Origin: Actinomycetes bacterium
Lineage (GTDB): Bacteria; Actinomycetota; Actinomycetes; Mycobacteriales; Mycobacteriaceae
Direction of reading: 5' to 3'
Assembly (NCBI GenBank): GCA_022601135.1
Contig: JAHZJB010000002.1
Location: forward strand, 18,389 to 82,388
Length of the DNA stretch: 64,000 nt
Shown here: piece by piece, positions 7,906 to 16,604 of the stretch
How positions within the stretch are numbered: position 1 is the stretch's first letter
How the letters are laid out: each line of letters begins with the position of its first letter
Made by a program: the position numbers and the translations under genes
The notes under the pieces: generated by a model
The model's database searches: none
The model's input: only the letters and a program-made list of their open reading frames with translations
Told to the model about the DNA's origin: nothing

Positions 7906-8877
7906 CTACGGCCTGGCCGAGGGTAGCGGCGCGGTTCGGGCGCTGCGCACCGGCGTCTGGCCCACTCCTGTGGGGTCGGCGGGTCCCGGCGCGCCCGCCG
8001 GCGCCCAGCCGGGTGGGCCGAAGATGTAGCCGAGTTTTTCCCGCACACTCCGCGCGCCCCGCACATCACGACCGATTGCAGCGTATTCACGTGTCTGCAA
8101 TTTCAAGATGTTGAACGTCTCGACCGGTTTGGTCAATCCATAGTGCGGCCGGAACAACTCAGGCTGGAACGTGCCGAAAAGCCGATCCCAGATGATCAGG
8201 ATTCCGGCGTAGTTCTTGTCCAGGTATTCCCGGTCCATGCCGTGATGTACACGATGGTGGGAGGGTGTGTTGAAGACGAACTCGATTGGCCGCCAGAGCT
8301 TGCCGATGCGCTCGGTATGAATCCAGAACTGATAGATCAGGTTGATCGAGAAGCTCACGAACACCATCCACGGTGGAATGCCCAACAGTGGCAATGGAAT
8401 CCATATCAGAATCTCGCCGCTGTTGTTCCACTTCTGCCGTAATGCGGTTGCCAGGTTGAAGTACTGGCTGGAGTGGTGAGCCTGATGGGTGGCCCAGATC
8501 AACCGCACGCGGTGCGCGGATCGGTGGTATGCGTAGAACAGCAGGTCGACACCGAGGACCGCGATCACCCACGTGTACCACTGGTCGGCAGAGAGGTGCC
8601 AGGGGGCGAGGTAGGCATAGATTGCCGCATAACCCAACAGCCCCAGGAACTTCCACACGCCCATTGTGAAGACCGACACCAATCCCATCGAGATGCTGGC
8701 CAACGAGTCGGGCGTGAGATGGGCCCCGGAAGCCGGACGGGTGGTGTCGGCTGGGGCCATGAGGTGCTTGAGCTTGCGCGCTGCTGTCCACTCGATGGCA
8801 AGCAGGAGCACAAAGAACGGAATCGCGAACAGCACGGGGTCCCGCATCTGCGCGGGTAGCACGTCCAAAAACTCCAC
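7906..8877 (-). CDS. sterol desaturase/fatty acid hydroxylase family membrane enzyme (Erg3-like)
   Basis: The product has 323 aa and several membrane segments. The diiron histidine boxes of the superfamily are present in order: YHRSAHR, WATHQAHHSS and PSHHRVHHG. These bind the iron pair used for O2-dependent hydroxylation or desaturation of a lipid or sterol. M. tuberculosis Rv1814 (erg3) is the likely counterpart, inferred from family and local context. The C-terminal tail after HYGLTK is proline/alanine-rich. The gene lies 22 bp after the esterase and 10 bp before the oxidoreductase, so all three are probably co-transcribed. Confidence 0.88.
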   Translation of the reverse strand: MEFLDVLPAQMRDPVLFAIPFFVLLLAIEWTAARKLKHLMAPADTTRPASGAHLTPDSLASISMGLVSVFTMGVWKFLGLLGYAAIYAYLAPWHLSADQWYTWVIAVLGVDLLFYAYHRSAHRVRLIWATHQAHHSSQYFNLATALRQKWNNSGEILIWIPLPLLGIPPWMVFVSFSINLIYQFWIHTERIGKLWRPIEFVFNTPSHHRVHHGMDREYLDKNYAGILIIWDRLFGTFQPELFRPHYGLTKPVETFNILKLQTREYAAIGRDVRGARSVREKLGYIFGPPGWAPAGAPGPADPTGVGQTPVRSARTAPLPSARP

Positions 8878-8899
8878 GATGCCTCCGGGGAAATGGTCT

Positions 8900-10471
8900 C
8901 TACAGGAAGCTCAGCACGTCGTCGCCCCAAGCGCGGCGCACGTCGGCATCGAGGTCGTAGACCACCGAGTCCTGTTTGTCTATGACGAGCGTGGCGCGGT
9001 CGTCCGCACCGTAACGGTGCCACGCCGGTTCGCCGGCGAGCCCAGACGGCTGGCCAGTTGCCGCGAAGTTCGTCCATCGGGCGCGTAGCCGGCGCGAGAC
9101 GGCCGCGCCGACCTTGCGGCCACCGAGTGCGAACATCGGATCCTTGGGTACCGCGCCGAGATTTCCCCAGGTAAACGGGAGCTCCGTGGCGTGCGCGGCA
9201 TGCAGCCGCAGTAGACGCAGCATCGGGGTGGCGAAATCGAAGCGGTACAGGTATACCGGGGCGACGGTGCGGTGACCATCGGCGAACCATATCGAGGGCA
9301 TCCGGAATCCCAGGTCGCCGGCCACTCCCAGATGCTTGACCTTGCGGCGGCCGCGGTAGGTGCCGTGGAGATCGGTTTCGTCCGGTAGTTGCAGGCTCGG
9401 CTGCTCCGCCGCGATCTGGGCGAACATCGCCTTGATGGCTTCGGGCTTGATGGGCATCAGGGGCGACTTCATGTAGCGGAACAACGCGGCTTCGTTCTTG
9501 TTGGTGCCGATGATCAGCGGCACCGGATGGGTCAAACCCTTTCTGGCCAGAGTGACCGGATAGTCCGGCACGATGTCTCCGTCGACGATCGGCGCGAAAG
9601 CCAGTCGGCCAGGCGTGCGTAACGGGACCTCGTCGAACACCGTCCTGGAGGCGGCCACGATCGCCTCGATCGGAAGCTCGGTCAGGCGTTGGAGATCCTG
9701 ACGCCCGACCCCGAGCACTTCGAGGAAGCGTTCGGCCACTCGGCGGCCACCGTCGGCGTGGTAGGAGGATGTGACCGGTGAACTCTGGGCGATCGCCGCG
9801 GTGAACAGCCCGGCTGCGGCGGGGCTGCCCAGCAGCGCGGTCACCACACCCGCTCCCGCCGACTCGCCGAATAGCGTGACTCGACCCGGATCCCCGCCGA
9901 ACGCCGCGATGTTGTCGCGCACCCAGCCCAGCGCCGCCACCACGTCGCGGAGACCGACGTTGGTCGCAAACTGCTCGGTGTCGGCGCCCAGGGTGGCCAG
10001 TTCCAGAAAACCCAGGGCGCCGAGTCGGTAGTTGAGCGTCACGACCACGACATCACCGTCGGCGGCCAGCGTGCGCCCGTGGTAGAGGGGTTGCGTGGCC
10101 GAGCCCAGGACGTAGGCCCCGCCGTGCACCCACACCATCACCGGTTTCCCCGCGCCCGGCTCGGTGCCTGACGGCGCCCACACGTTGAGCGTCAAGAAAT
10201 CATCGCCCTGAGGTGCGCCGAGATCGATCGGAAGCTGCGGGTCCGTCGGCTGTGGGCACGCCGGGCCGACGTGTACCGCGTCAGCCGGTTCCGACCATCC
10301 TCTTGGTGGCTCAGGTGCCCGCCACCGTAAATCTCCGACCGGTGCCGCGGCGTAGCGAATCGCTTTCCAGGCCTTCGCGGTTCCGTCGTCGACACCTCGA
10401 ACCGGGCCATGGGTGGTGTCCACCACGGGTCGTCCACCTGTGTTGTTGCGGATCGTCGACTCCGCGGCCAT
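8900..10471 (-). CDS. type B carboxylesterase (para-nitrobenzyl esterase family)
   Basis: The product has 523 aa, the usual size for the family. The oxyanion region VMVWVHGGAYVLGSA is followed by the nucleophile elbow TLFGESAGAG (catalytic Ser near residue 205). The family signature DFLTLNVWAP is upstream. A conserved acidic residue in GTNKNEAALF and a His in AAHATELPFTWG complete the probable triad. It has no obvious signal peptide, so a cytoplasmic ester hydrolase is expected. It heads a run with the desaturase and oxidoreductase. An inverted repeat 22 bp before the start may be an operator. Confidence 0.88.
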   Translation of the reverse strand: MAAESTIRNNTGGRPVVDTTHGPVRGVDDGTAKAWKAIRYAAAPVGDLRWRAPEPPRGWSEPADAVHVGPACPQPTDPQLPIDLGAPQGDDFLTLNVWAPSGTEPGAGKPVMVWVHGGAYVLGSATQPLYHGRTLAADGDVVVVTLNYRLGALGFLELATLGADTEQFATNVGLRDVVAALGWVRDNIAAFGGDPGRVTLFGESAGAGVVTALLGSPAAAGLFTAAIAQSSPVTSSYHADGGRRVAERFLEVLGVGRQDLQRLTELPIEAIVAASRTVFDEVPLRTPGRLAFAPIVDGDIVPDYPVTLARKGLTHPVPLIIGTNKNEAALFRYMKSPLMPIKPEAIKAMFAQIAAEQPSLQLPDETDLHGTYRGRRKVKHLGVAGDLGFRMPSIWFADGHRTVAPVYLYRFDFATPMLRLLRLHAAHATELPFTWGNLGAVPKDPMFALGGRKVGAAVSRRLRARWTNFAATGQPSGLAGEPAWHRYGADDRATLVIDKQDSVVYDLDADVRRAWGDDVLSFL

Positions 10472-10493
10472 GCCGGGCTCCTTCGGTCAATAT

Positions 10494-10513
10494 GTGGTAC
10501 GGCAGGGTACCAC
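10494..10513. promoter_or_regulatory. inverted repeat upstream of the carboxylesterase, candidate operator
   Basis: GTGGTAC (10494-10500) and GTACCAC (10507-10513) are perfect 7-bp arms around a 6-bp spacer. The site lies in the 50-bp gap between the esterase start and the 13E12 gene end, where the esterase promoter must be. No regulator gene is adjacent. Confidence 0.5.
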
Positions 10514-10521
10514 GACTCGTC

Positions 10522-11904
10522 CTAATCGTGGCGCTGTCGTGGGCCGGGGTCGGCGTGGAGCAGTTCGTCGGGGTGGTGGGCGTGATTGATCTGCGGAGGG
10601 CCCGGACTGCCGGTCCAGGCGAGGCGTCCGGCGGCGGTGACTGTGGCGCTACGGTGTCCGGTCGTCAGGAGTTTGTGGTCGGGGCCGCAGGCGAAGAACA
10701 GTGTGTCGGCGTCGGTGGGGCCGCCGGCGGCCCAGTCCGGGCTGTGATGGACTTCGCACTGATATCCCGGCGTCAGGCAGTTAGGCCGCGTGCAGCCCCC
10801 GTCGCGGGCGTAGCAGATCACGCGTTGGTCGGTGGTGGCGATGCGGGTTTGACGGCCCAGATACAGCGGGCGGCCGGTGTGTTCGTGGAAAACGGCCAGG
10901 CAGTGGATGGCATCGGCAGCCATCCGGATCAGGTCGCGCATCGGAAGTGCGGTTTCTCCGCCGGTGCGCGCTGGTGAGGGCATCGACACGTCGGTGTTGT
11001 TGACCGCATGGGCGGCCTGGTTCAACTCGGCCAGGGTGGTGCGCACGATGACGGTGACAGGATGCCCGCGATGCGAGCCCATCGAGCCGGCGGCGATACC
11101 GGCTTTGAGCCCTAGTTTTATGCCGTCGTGGCAGCGTTGGGCCATGCTGCGCTCATCGCGGGTATCTTCGGTAGTGCCGTCGGACAGGTGGCGGCCCGGG
11201 CGCACCGCTGCGGTGACCGCTTCCAGGTAGCTGCGGGTTTCGGGGTCGATCCAGCCGGTTAGCCGCGACATCCCGTCGCTATGTTGCCGCGACAGGATCA
11301 GGCCGCGGCGCCGTGCCCGGTCGTTTTCGTCGTAGTGGCCGTCGGGGTTGAAGATGTCGTCGATGCGACGGCCGATTGCGGTGACGATGTCGGCGTCGTT
11401 CTTGGTCGCTGCGTGGACCAGGCTGGCTTGTACCTCAACTCGGTCGGTATCGGAGGTGCATGACGGCAAAATGTCGAGGGTCTTGGTGATCGCCTTGAGG
11501 TGATCCTCACCGATCGTGCCGGATTGCACGGCCTCGGCGACGGCGGGCAGTTGCGCGGGTAGCGGCGGGCCGGATAGCTGGCGGCGAGGCCGGATTCTGG
11601 CGGCCAGCTTGAACCTGCGTTTGATCTCGCGTGGCGGGATGCGCAGCCGCGCGCACAGTCCCCCGGTCACGTCAGGCGCCATCGCAGTTTCGTCGGGCGG
11701 GTCGGCGATCTGACCGAATACCCAATACATCAATCCGCGGTTGAGGCGTTCCTGAGTTTCGAGCCGTTCGGCCATTTCGACCCGGAAGGGGGTGCCGACC
11801 TCATCGCAGGACAGTTCCCGCAATTCGCGATAGGCGCCATCCACCTGATCCAGCAACACGCGCACCCGCTGGCGCGCTGTCTGACCGTTGACGAACTGAC
11901 CCAT
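10522..11904 (-). CDS. DUF222/HNH endonuclease domain protein, 13E12 repeat family
   Basis: The product has 460 aa. The N-terminal DUF222 region covers about residues 20-330. The C-terminal HNH-like module reads VICYARDGGCTRPNC, then CEVHHSPDWAAGG and NLFF-type CGPDHKL, with Cys pairs and the HH catalytic centre. This is the REP13E12 family, present in multiple copies in mycobacteria and associated with recombination and insertion sites. I found no flanking direct repeats or att site that would prove recent mobility. The ATG at 11904 is the first in-frame start with family-like sequence after it. Confidence 0.87.
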   Translation of the reverse strand: MGQFVNGQTARQRVRVLLDQVDGAYRELRELSCDEVGTPFRVEMAERLETQERLNRGLMYWVFGQIADPPDETAMAPDVTGGLCARLRIPPREIKRRFKLAARIRPRRQLSGPPLPAQLPAVAEAVQSGTIGEDHLKAITKTLDILPSCTSDTDRVEVQASLVHAATKNDADIVTAIGRRIDDIFNPDGHYDENDRARRRGLILSRQHSDGMSRLTGWIDPETRSYLEAVTAAVRPGRHLSDGTTEDTRDERSMAQRCHDGIKLGLKAGIAAGSMGSHRGHPVTVIVRTTLAELNQAAHAVNNTDVSMPSPARTGGETALPMRDLIRMAADAIHCLAVFHEHTGRPLYLGRQTRIATTDQRVICYARDGGCTRPNCLTPGYQCEVHHSPDWAAGGPTDADTLFFACGPDHKLLTTGHRSATVTAAGRLAWTGSPGPPQINHAHHPDELLHADPGPRQRHD

Positions 11905-12043
11905 GACCCGAATCTATCGAACAATTGTGCGACTGCACGGCAAGGGTGCTGCGGCTGTGGATGGATCCCGGACTGGGGATAAGTCGACGCGCTCGACCGA
12001 GTGGATCGCGATCGGCAAGAGGTCTCGCGTGGTCCCGTCGGGC

Positions 12044-13234
12044 TCACCGCCCCCGCCTCGCACGCAGCACGCCAGCGAGCGCCATCAGCGAGAAACCCGC
12101 CAGTGGAACGACGAGAAGCCCGGTCCGCAGGCTGGTCGCATCCGCGACGACGCCGACAACCAGCGGCGCGCCGAGGAACCCCGTTCGCATCAGCCAGGTC
12201 AGCACGGTCAGCCCCGTCCCCGCGCGCAGACCGGGTAAGTCGTTGGCGGCCCGCATCGCCGCCGGCACCACCGTGGCCACACCCAGTCCGGCGGCCGCAA
12301 ATCCGGCGATGGTCCCCGGCACCGTCGGAAAAGCCAGAGCGGCCGCCATGCCCACAGCGGCGATCAGGCCGCCGGTACGCACCACGGCGCGTTCGCCGAA
12401 GCGATCCGCCAGCCGGTCGCCGGTGAATCGCCCGAGGAACATGAACCCCACGAATGACACGTACCCCATCGCGGCCACGGGCCCGGGTGCGTCAAGGCTG
12501 TCCCGCAGATACAAGGTGGCCCAGGTGCTTCCGGCGTCCTCGACGGTGGCACCGGCAATCGCGATACCCACCAACGCAAGCAGTGACAGGTACACCGCGG
12601 CACTTGCGGTGCTTCCGCTCACGCCATCGGCCGCGGGGCGGTCGTGATGATCGGGGCCGCACAGCAGGTGCGGATAGGCGACCGCGACAACCGCACAGAA
12701 CAGGGCACCTGCGATGCTCAGGTGCACCGGGCGCGCGACATTCAGTGCGATTGCGCTCGCGCCCATCAGGCCTCCCCCGATCGCGCCGACGGCCCATACA
12801 GCGTGCAGGGAGTTGATGATCGAACGTCGGTAATTACGTTGTAGCCGAAGACCGTTGACGTTCTGCGCGACGTCAGCGATGGCATCGCAGGCGCCCGCGG
12901 CGAGTAGGGCCAGGGCGAAGATGAGCGGCGTGCCGGCCATGCCGGCCGCCACGATGAACCCAGCCAGAGCCACGGTGGTGACGACGGCTACGCGCGCCGA
13001 GTGGAACCGACGGATCAGCGCTGCTGCGGACAACCCGGCCAGCAGTGCGCCGACTGAGAACGATGCCACCGCACCGCCGTAGACGACGTTGGACATGGCT
13101 AAATCCGACTTGATCTCAGGCAAGCGGGGCAGCAGGTTGGCAAACAGCGCGCCATTGGAGAGGAACACCGCTGCGACCGCGATACGAGCCCGTCTGTCGC
13201 GCGGGTCACCGCCCCCGAGCAGTTCGGGCGTCAT
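12044..13234 (-). CDS. MFS transporter
   Basis: The track ORF begins at 13525, but the first 97 codons overlap the divergent malQ start and look non-coding. ATG 13234 gives 396 aa, normal for a 12-helix MFS protein. It begins with MTPELLGGGDPRDRRARIAV and then alternates hydrophobic helices. A loop motif GRFTGDRLADRFGERAVVRTGG matches MFS motif A (GxLaDrxGrr). It resembles the YbjJ-like or sugar-efflux branch, but the substrate is unknown. It is divergent from malQ. Confidence 0.83.
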   Translation of the reverse strand: MTPELLGGGDPRDRRARIAVAAVFLSNGALFANLLPRLPEIKSDLAMSNVVYGGAVASFSVGALLAGLSAAALIRRFHSARVAVVTTVALAGFIVAAGMAGTPLIFALALLAAGACDAIADVAQNVNGLRLQRNYRRSIINSLHAVWAVGAIGGGLMGASAIALNVARPVHLSIAGALFCAVVAVAYPHLLCGPDHHDRPAADGVSGSTASAAVYLSLLALVGIAIAGATVEDAGSTWATLYLRDSLDAPGPVAAMGYVSFVGFMFLGRFTGDRLADRFGERAVVRTGGLIAAVGMAAALAFPTVPGTIAGFAAAGLGVATVVPAAMRAANDLPGLRAGTGLTVLTWLMRTGFLGAPLVVGVVADATSLRTGLLVVPLAGFSLMALAGVLRARRGR

Positions 13235-13303
13235 GTATTGCGACGCTATCGAAGCCGCCGAGTGTCCCGGCGCTGTCAGGCACGCCAGGTGATGCCCGTG
13301 GTG

Positions 13304-13337
13304 AGCCGCCACACCTGGGAAGCCGCCACAACTGGGA
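13304..13337. repeat. 17-bp tandem direct repeat, two copies
   Basis: AGCCGCCACACCTGGGA at 13304-13320 is followed directly by the same sequence with one change at 13321-13337. It lies in the intergenic region between the MFS gene and malQ, 46 bp before the malQ start. It may be a pair of regulator half-sites or a chance duplication. Confidence 0.7.
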
Positions 13338-13382
13338 AGATGGGTCGTACACCGCCTCGACTGACGGGGCAAGATTGGCGGC

Positions 13383-15569
13383 ATGCCCCTTTCCCAAGAT
13401 GGCGCCCCCGATGACTCTGTGGACGCCGCCCCACCCGCATCGCTGATCGAGCTCGCGCATCGGTTCGGGGTCGCGACCAGGTACGCGGACTGGACGGGCC
13501 GACAGGTCAGCGTGGCGGCTCCCACCCTGATTGCGGTACTCGACGCACTCGGCGTGCCGGCCGAGACCGAAGCCGAGCGCGTCGAGGCGATCGCCGCCCG
13601 GGACCGCGATCACTGGGCACGTGCGCTGCCCCCGGTCATCGTCGGGCGCGGTGGTAGGACGACGCCGTTCTGGGTGCACGTCACGCACGGGGATCCGGCC
13701 CGGCTGTGGATGCGGCTGGAGGACGGCAGTGTCCGCACCGGCCTGCGGCAGTTGGTGAACGACAGGGCCCCGTTTGATCTCGAGGGCAGGTTGGTCGGTG
13801 AGGCGACCTTCGAACTGCCGGCGGATCTGCCCATCGGATACCACCGGCTGCACCTGCAGGTCGGCTCTTCCGATATCCACACGACGGTGATCGTTGCGCC
13901 GTCAGCGCTGGAGCCCTCCGGTCGCCTCGGCAGCGGCCGCGCTTGGGGGCTGGCCGTCCAGCTCTACAGTGCCCGTTCCCGCAACTCCTGTGGCGTCGGT
14001 GATCTGACCGACCTCACCGATTTGGCTGTGTGGTCGGCCGCCTGCCACGGTGCCGGCTTTGTGCTGGTCAACCCACTGCATGCGGCGGCCCCGACCGCAC
14101 CGATGGAGCCCTCGCCGTACTTGCCGACGTCACGCCGATTCGCCAACCCGATGTACCTGCGGGTGGAGGCCGTCCCCGAGTTCGCCCAGGTCCGGCACCG
14201 GGGCCGAATCCGCAAGGCGCACGCACAGGTGCAGGAGCGCGCTGATCGTAGCGAACAGATCGACCGGGACCGGGCGTGGAAAACCAAACGCGCGTCGCTG
14301 GAAAGCGTCTACCTGATCGAGCTCTCTGCCGGCCGGGAAGTCGGCTACCAGGCTTTCCTGGATCGGGAGGGCCGAAGTCTCGAAGACTTTGCCACCTGGT
14401 GCGCGCTGGCCGAACACTACGGCGGAGACTGGCATCAGTGGCCGGAGGAACTCCAGCATCCACGCTCGGAAGCCGTTGCCGAGTTCGTCGACGAGTACGC
14501 CTCGACCGTGGACTTTCACCGCTGGCTGCAGTGGATCCTCGACGAACAGTTGATGTTCGCGCAGGTCAGAGCAGTGCAGGCGGGTATGGAGCTGGGCATC
14601 ATGCACGACCTCGCGGTCGGGGTGGATCCCGATGGCGCCGACGCATGGGCATTGCAGGATGTCCTGGCGCTCGGGGTTGCCGCCGGCGCACCACCGGACG
14701 AGTTCAACCAGCTCGGGCAGGACTGGTCACAGCCGCCGTGGCGGCCCGATCGGCTCGCCGAGGCGGCCTATGAACCGTTCCGCGCGCTCGTCGGTGCCGT
14801 GCTGCGGCATGCGGGCGGGGTGCGAATCGATCACATCATCGGCTTGTTCCGGCTGTGGTGGATACCGAAGGGTGCACCTCCGACGGAGGGCACCTACGTG
14901 CGCTACGACCATGAGGCGATGATCGGCATCGTGATGCTGGAGGCGTATCGGGCCGGCGCGTTGGTTGTCGGTGAGGATCTCGGGACGGTGGAGCCGTGGG
15001 TACGCGACTATCTGCGCGACCGTGGCGTGTTCGGCACCTCGATCCTGTGGTTCGAGGAGGACCGCGACGGCGCCGGCGGGCCACTGCCCGCCGAGCGGTG
15101 GCGAGAGCCTTGCCTGTCGGCGGTCACAACCCACGATCTGCCTCCCACGGCAGGTTATCTCGCTGGCGAACACGTCCGGCTACGCGACGAGCTGGGGTTG
15201 TTGACGCGCCCGGCCAGCGAGGACCTGGCCAGTGATCGGGTCCAGCAGGAGGCCTGGATGGCCGAGCTGCGAAGGGTCGGACTCCTCGACGGAGAGGTTG
15301 GCGATGCCTATGACGTTGATGCGGTGGTTCTTGCGCTGCACCGCTATCTCGGACGGACTCCGTCGCGCCTGCTTACGCTGTCGTTGGCCGATGCGGTGGG
15401 CGAGGTGCGAACCCAGAACCAGCCGGGGACCACCGACGAGTATCCGAACTGGCGTGTCCCGCTCGGCGATCCCGACGGGCGGCAGGTGTTGCTCGAAGAG
15501 CTGTTCACCGATCCGCGGGCCGCCTCGCTGTGCGAGGCGATGCGGGCCGCGGTCAAACCGCGGGTCTGA
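13383..15569 (+). CDS. malQ: 4-alpha-glucanotransferase (amylomaltase)
   Basis: The product has 728 aa, the size of the long actinobacterial MalQ. After an N-terminal extension (residues 1-170) comes the GH77 catalytic core: WGLAVQLYSARSRNSCGVGDL, SPYLPTSRRFANPMYLR, GVRIDHIIGLFRLWW (with the nucleophile Asp), GEDLGTVEPWVRD (acid/base Glu) and AVTTHDLPPTAGYLAGE (third Asp). It transfers alpha-1,4-glucan segments between maltodextrins in the cytoplasm. It probably works with the glycogen phosphorylase encoded about 31 kb away in this window. The ATG at 13383 agrees with the family start. Confidence 0.95.
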   Translation: MPLSQDGAPDDSVDAAPPASLIELAHRFGVATRYADWTGRQVSVAAPTLIAVLDALGVPAETEAERVEAIAARDRDHWARALPPVIVGRGGRTTPFWVHVTHGDPARLWMRLEDGSVRTGLRQLVNDRAPFDLEGRLVGEATFELPADLPIGYHRLHLQVGSSDIHTTVIVAPSALEPSGRLGSGRAWGLAVQLYSARSRNSCGVGDLTDLTDLAVWSAACHGAGFVLVNPLHAAAPTAPMEPSPYLPTSRRFANPMYLRVEAVPEFAQVRHRGRIRKAHAQVQERADRSEQIDRDRAWKTKRASLESVYLIELSAGREVGYQAFLDREGRSLEDFATWCALAEHYGGDWHQWPEELQHPRSEAVAEFVDEYASTVDFHRWLQWILDEQLMFAQVRAVQAGMELGIMHDLAVGVDPDGADAWALQDVLALGVAAGAPPDEFNQLGQDWSQPPWRPDRLAEAAYEPFRALVGAVLRHAGGVRIDHIIGLFRLWWIPKGAPPTEGTYVRYDHEAMIGIVMLEAYRAGALVVGEDLGTVEPWVRDYLRDRGVFGTSILWFEEDRDGAGGPLPAERWREPCLSAVTTHDLPPTAGYLAGEHVRLRDELGLLTRPASEDLASDRVQQEAWMAELRRVGLLDGEVGDAYDVDAVVLALHRYLGRTPSRLLTLSLADAVGEVRTQNQPGTTDEYPNWRVPLGDPDGRQVLLEELFTDPRAASLCEAMRAAVKPRV

Positions 15570-15674
15570 CGGTCGAGTTCAACCGCGCTGTAACGCCGGA
15601 CGCTTCTGCAGCGGTTTCACATCTGGGACACCTGCGATATGTTCGCAGCCAACACCTAGCGGAGGAGAAGAGGC

Positions 15675-16094
15675 GTGCGAAAGCTGGTTGTGCTCAGCGG
15701 CGGACTCGTCGTTGCCGGAACGGCCGCGCTGATCGGCGCTGGGATGGCTATCTCGCAGCCTTCGCAACAGGAGTCGCCGTACAACGTCACCGGGGAGCAG
15801 TACGGCCGGGCGCTGGCGATTCTCAAGAGCCAGGGTGTCAGTGCGTACTTCGGTGGGTCGACCGGCAGCGCTCTCTCGCAGTCGGCATGTCTGGTCGACA
15901 AGCAGAAGATGACGAGCAGCGGCCGTATGTTGCTGACGCTGGATTGCACTCAGGCGGCCGCCGACCTGATCAAGTCCCAGGGGCCCACCGGTGGCCCCAC
16001 GGTCGGCGCCAACGGCGTCACGACGGTCACCCCGACGCCGATGGTGCCAATTGCCGGCGCGCCCGGCGCGGGCACCCCCGCACCTGCGGCCTAA
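15675..16094 (+). CDS. small secreted protein, conserved mycobacterial type
   Basis: The product has 139 aa from GTG 15675, which follows a strong purine-rich RBS (GGAGGAGAAGAGG). An N-terminal hydrophobic segment (LVVLSGGLVVAGTAALIGAGMAIS) is a signal peptide or anchor. The body holds NVTGEQYGRALAILKSQGV and two Cys that could form a disulfide. The tail is Pro/Gly/Thr-rich and disordered. I do not recognise a catalytic motif. It is likely an envelope protein of unknown role. Confidence 0.75.
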   Translation: MRKLVVLSGGLVVAGTAALIGAGMAISQPSQQESPYNVTGEQYGRALAILKSQGVSAYFGGSTGSALSQSACLVDKQKMTSSGRMLLTLDCTQAAADLIKSQGPTGGPTVGANGVTTVTPTPMVPIAGAPGAGTPAPAA

Positions 16095-16107
16095 CCGGCA
16101 CCGTCGG

Positions 16108-16521
16108 CTAACCGCCGGCAGGTCCACTTTCGGCCTCATGCAGGAGCCGGAACTCGCGGCGGTTGAGCAACTTGAGCACCAATGCCCGTGGGTTTCCGAA
16201 CGCGCGCAGCCCGGCCTCGACCGGATAGGGCTCGATGCGGTCGATCTGATGCTCCGCGCCGCGGAAGATGATCACGCACTGGCCCGCCGCTTCCACATTG
16301 CGATACCAGTTGACCGACGGGCCGTAGGTCAGTTCGGCGATGAAACCGTCAGCGACCTGCGCGACCATGATCGGCGTCTCATAGACCTTGCCAGACTTCC
16401 GCCCGACATGGCGCACCAGAGTGAACGGGCCACGCCCGGAGCGCGCGACCCGCACCGTGAACCGGTTGAGCGTGTTCTTCACGAGCCAGAGAAACTTTGT
16501 CTTGACACCGCTATCAGCCAT
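16108..16521 (-). CDS. nitroreductase/deazaflavin-dependent oxidoreductase (Ddn/DUF385 family)
   Basis: The track gives ATG 16548, but GAGGAGG lies 6 nt before ATG 16521, so I chose the latter (137 aa, MADSGVKTKF). The sequence LVRHVGRKSGKVYETPIMVAQVADGFI matches the split beta-barrel F420-binding proteins that include Rv3547 (Ddn). These enzymes use reduced deazaflavin F420 to reduce quinones or nitro compounds. The gene converges with the secreted-protein gene, with only 13 bp between them. The substrate is unknown. Confidence 0.85.
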   Translation of the reverse strand: MADSGVKTKFLWLVKNTLNRFTVRVARSGRGPFTLVRHVGRKSGKVYETPIMVAQVADGFIAELTYGPSVNWYRNVEAAGQCVIIFRGAEHQIDRIEPYPVEAGLRAFGNPRALVLKLLNRREFRLLHEAESGPAGG

Positions 16522-16604
16522 GTCAGCCTCCTCGGGTAACAGTTGCATCCCGCCAAGCCGAACCCGACCCCTTACCGGGGCCCTAGCCGCATAGGACAGG
16601 AACC

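Noticed and set aside
10522-11904. 13E12 gene as a currently mobile element
   Set aside because: The HNH/DUF222 gene is recognisable, but no flanking direct repeats or attachment site could be seen.
13235-13525. N-terminal extension of the MFS ORF
   Set aside because: It overlaps the start of malQ and has no membrane or family-like sequence; ATG 13234 gives a normal MFS length.
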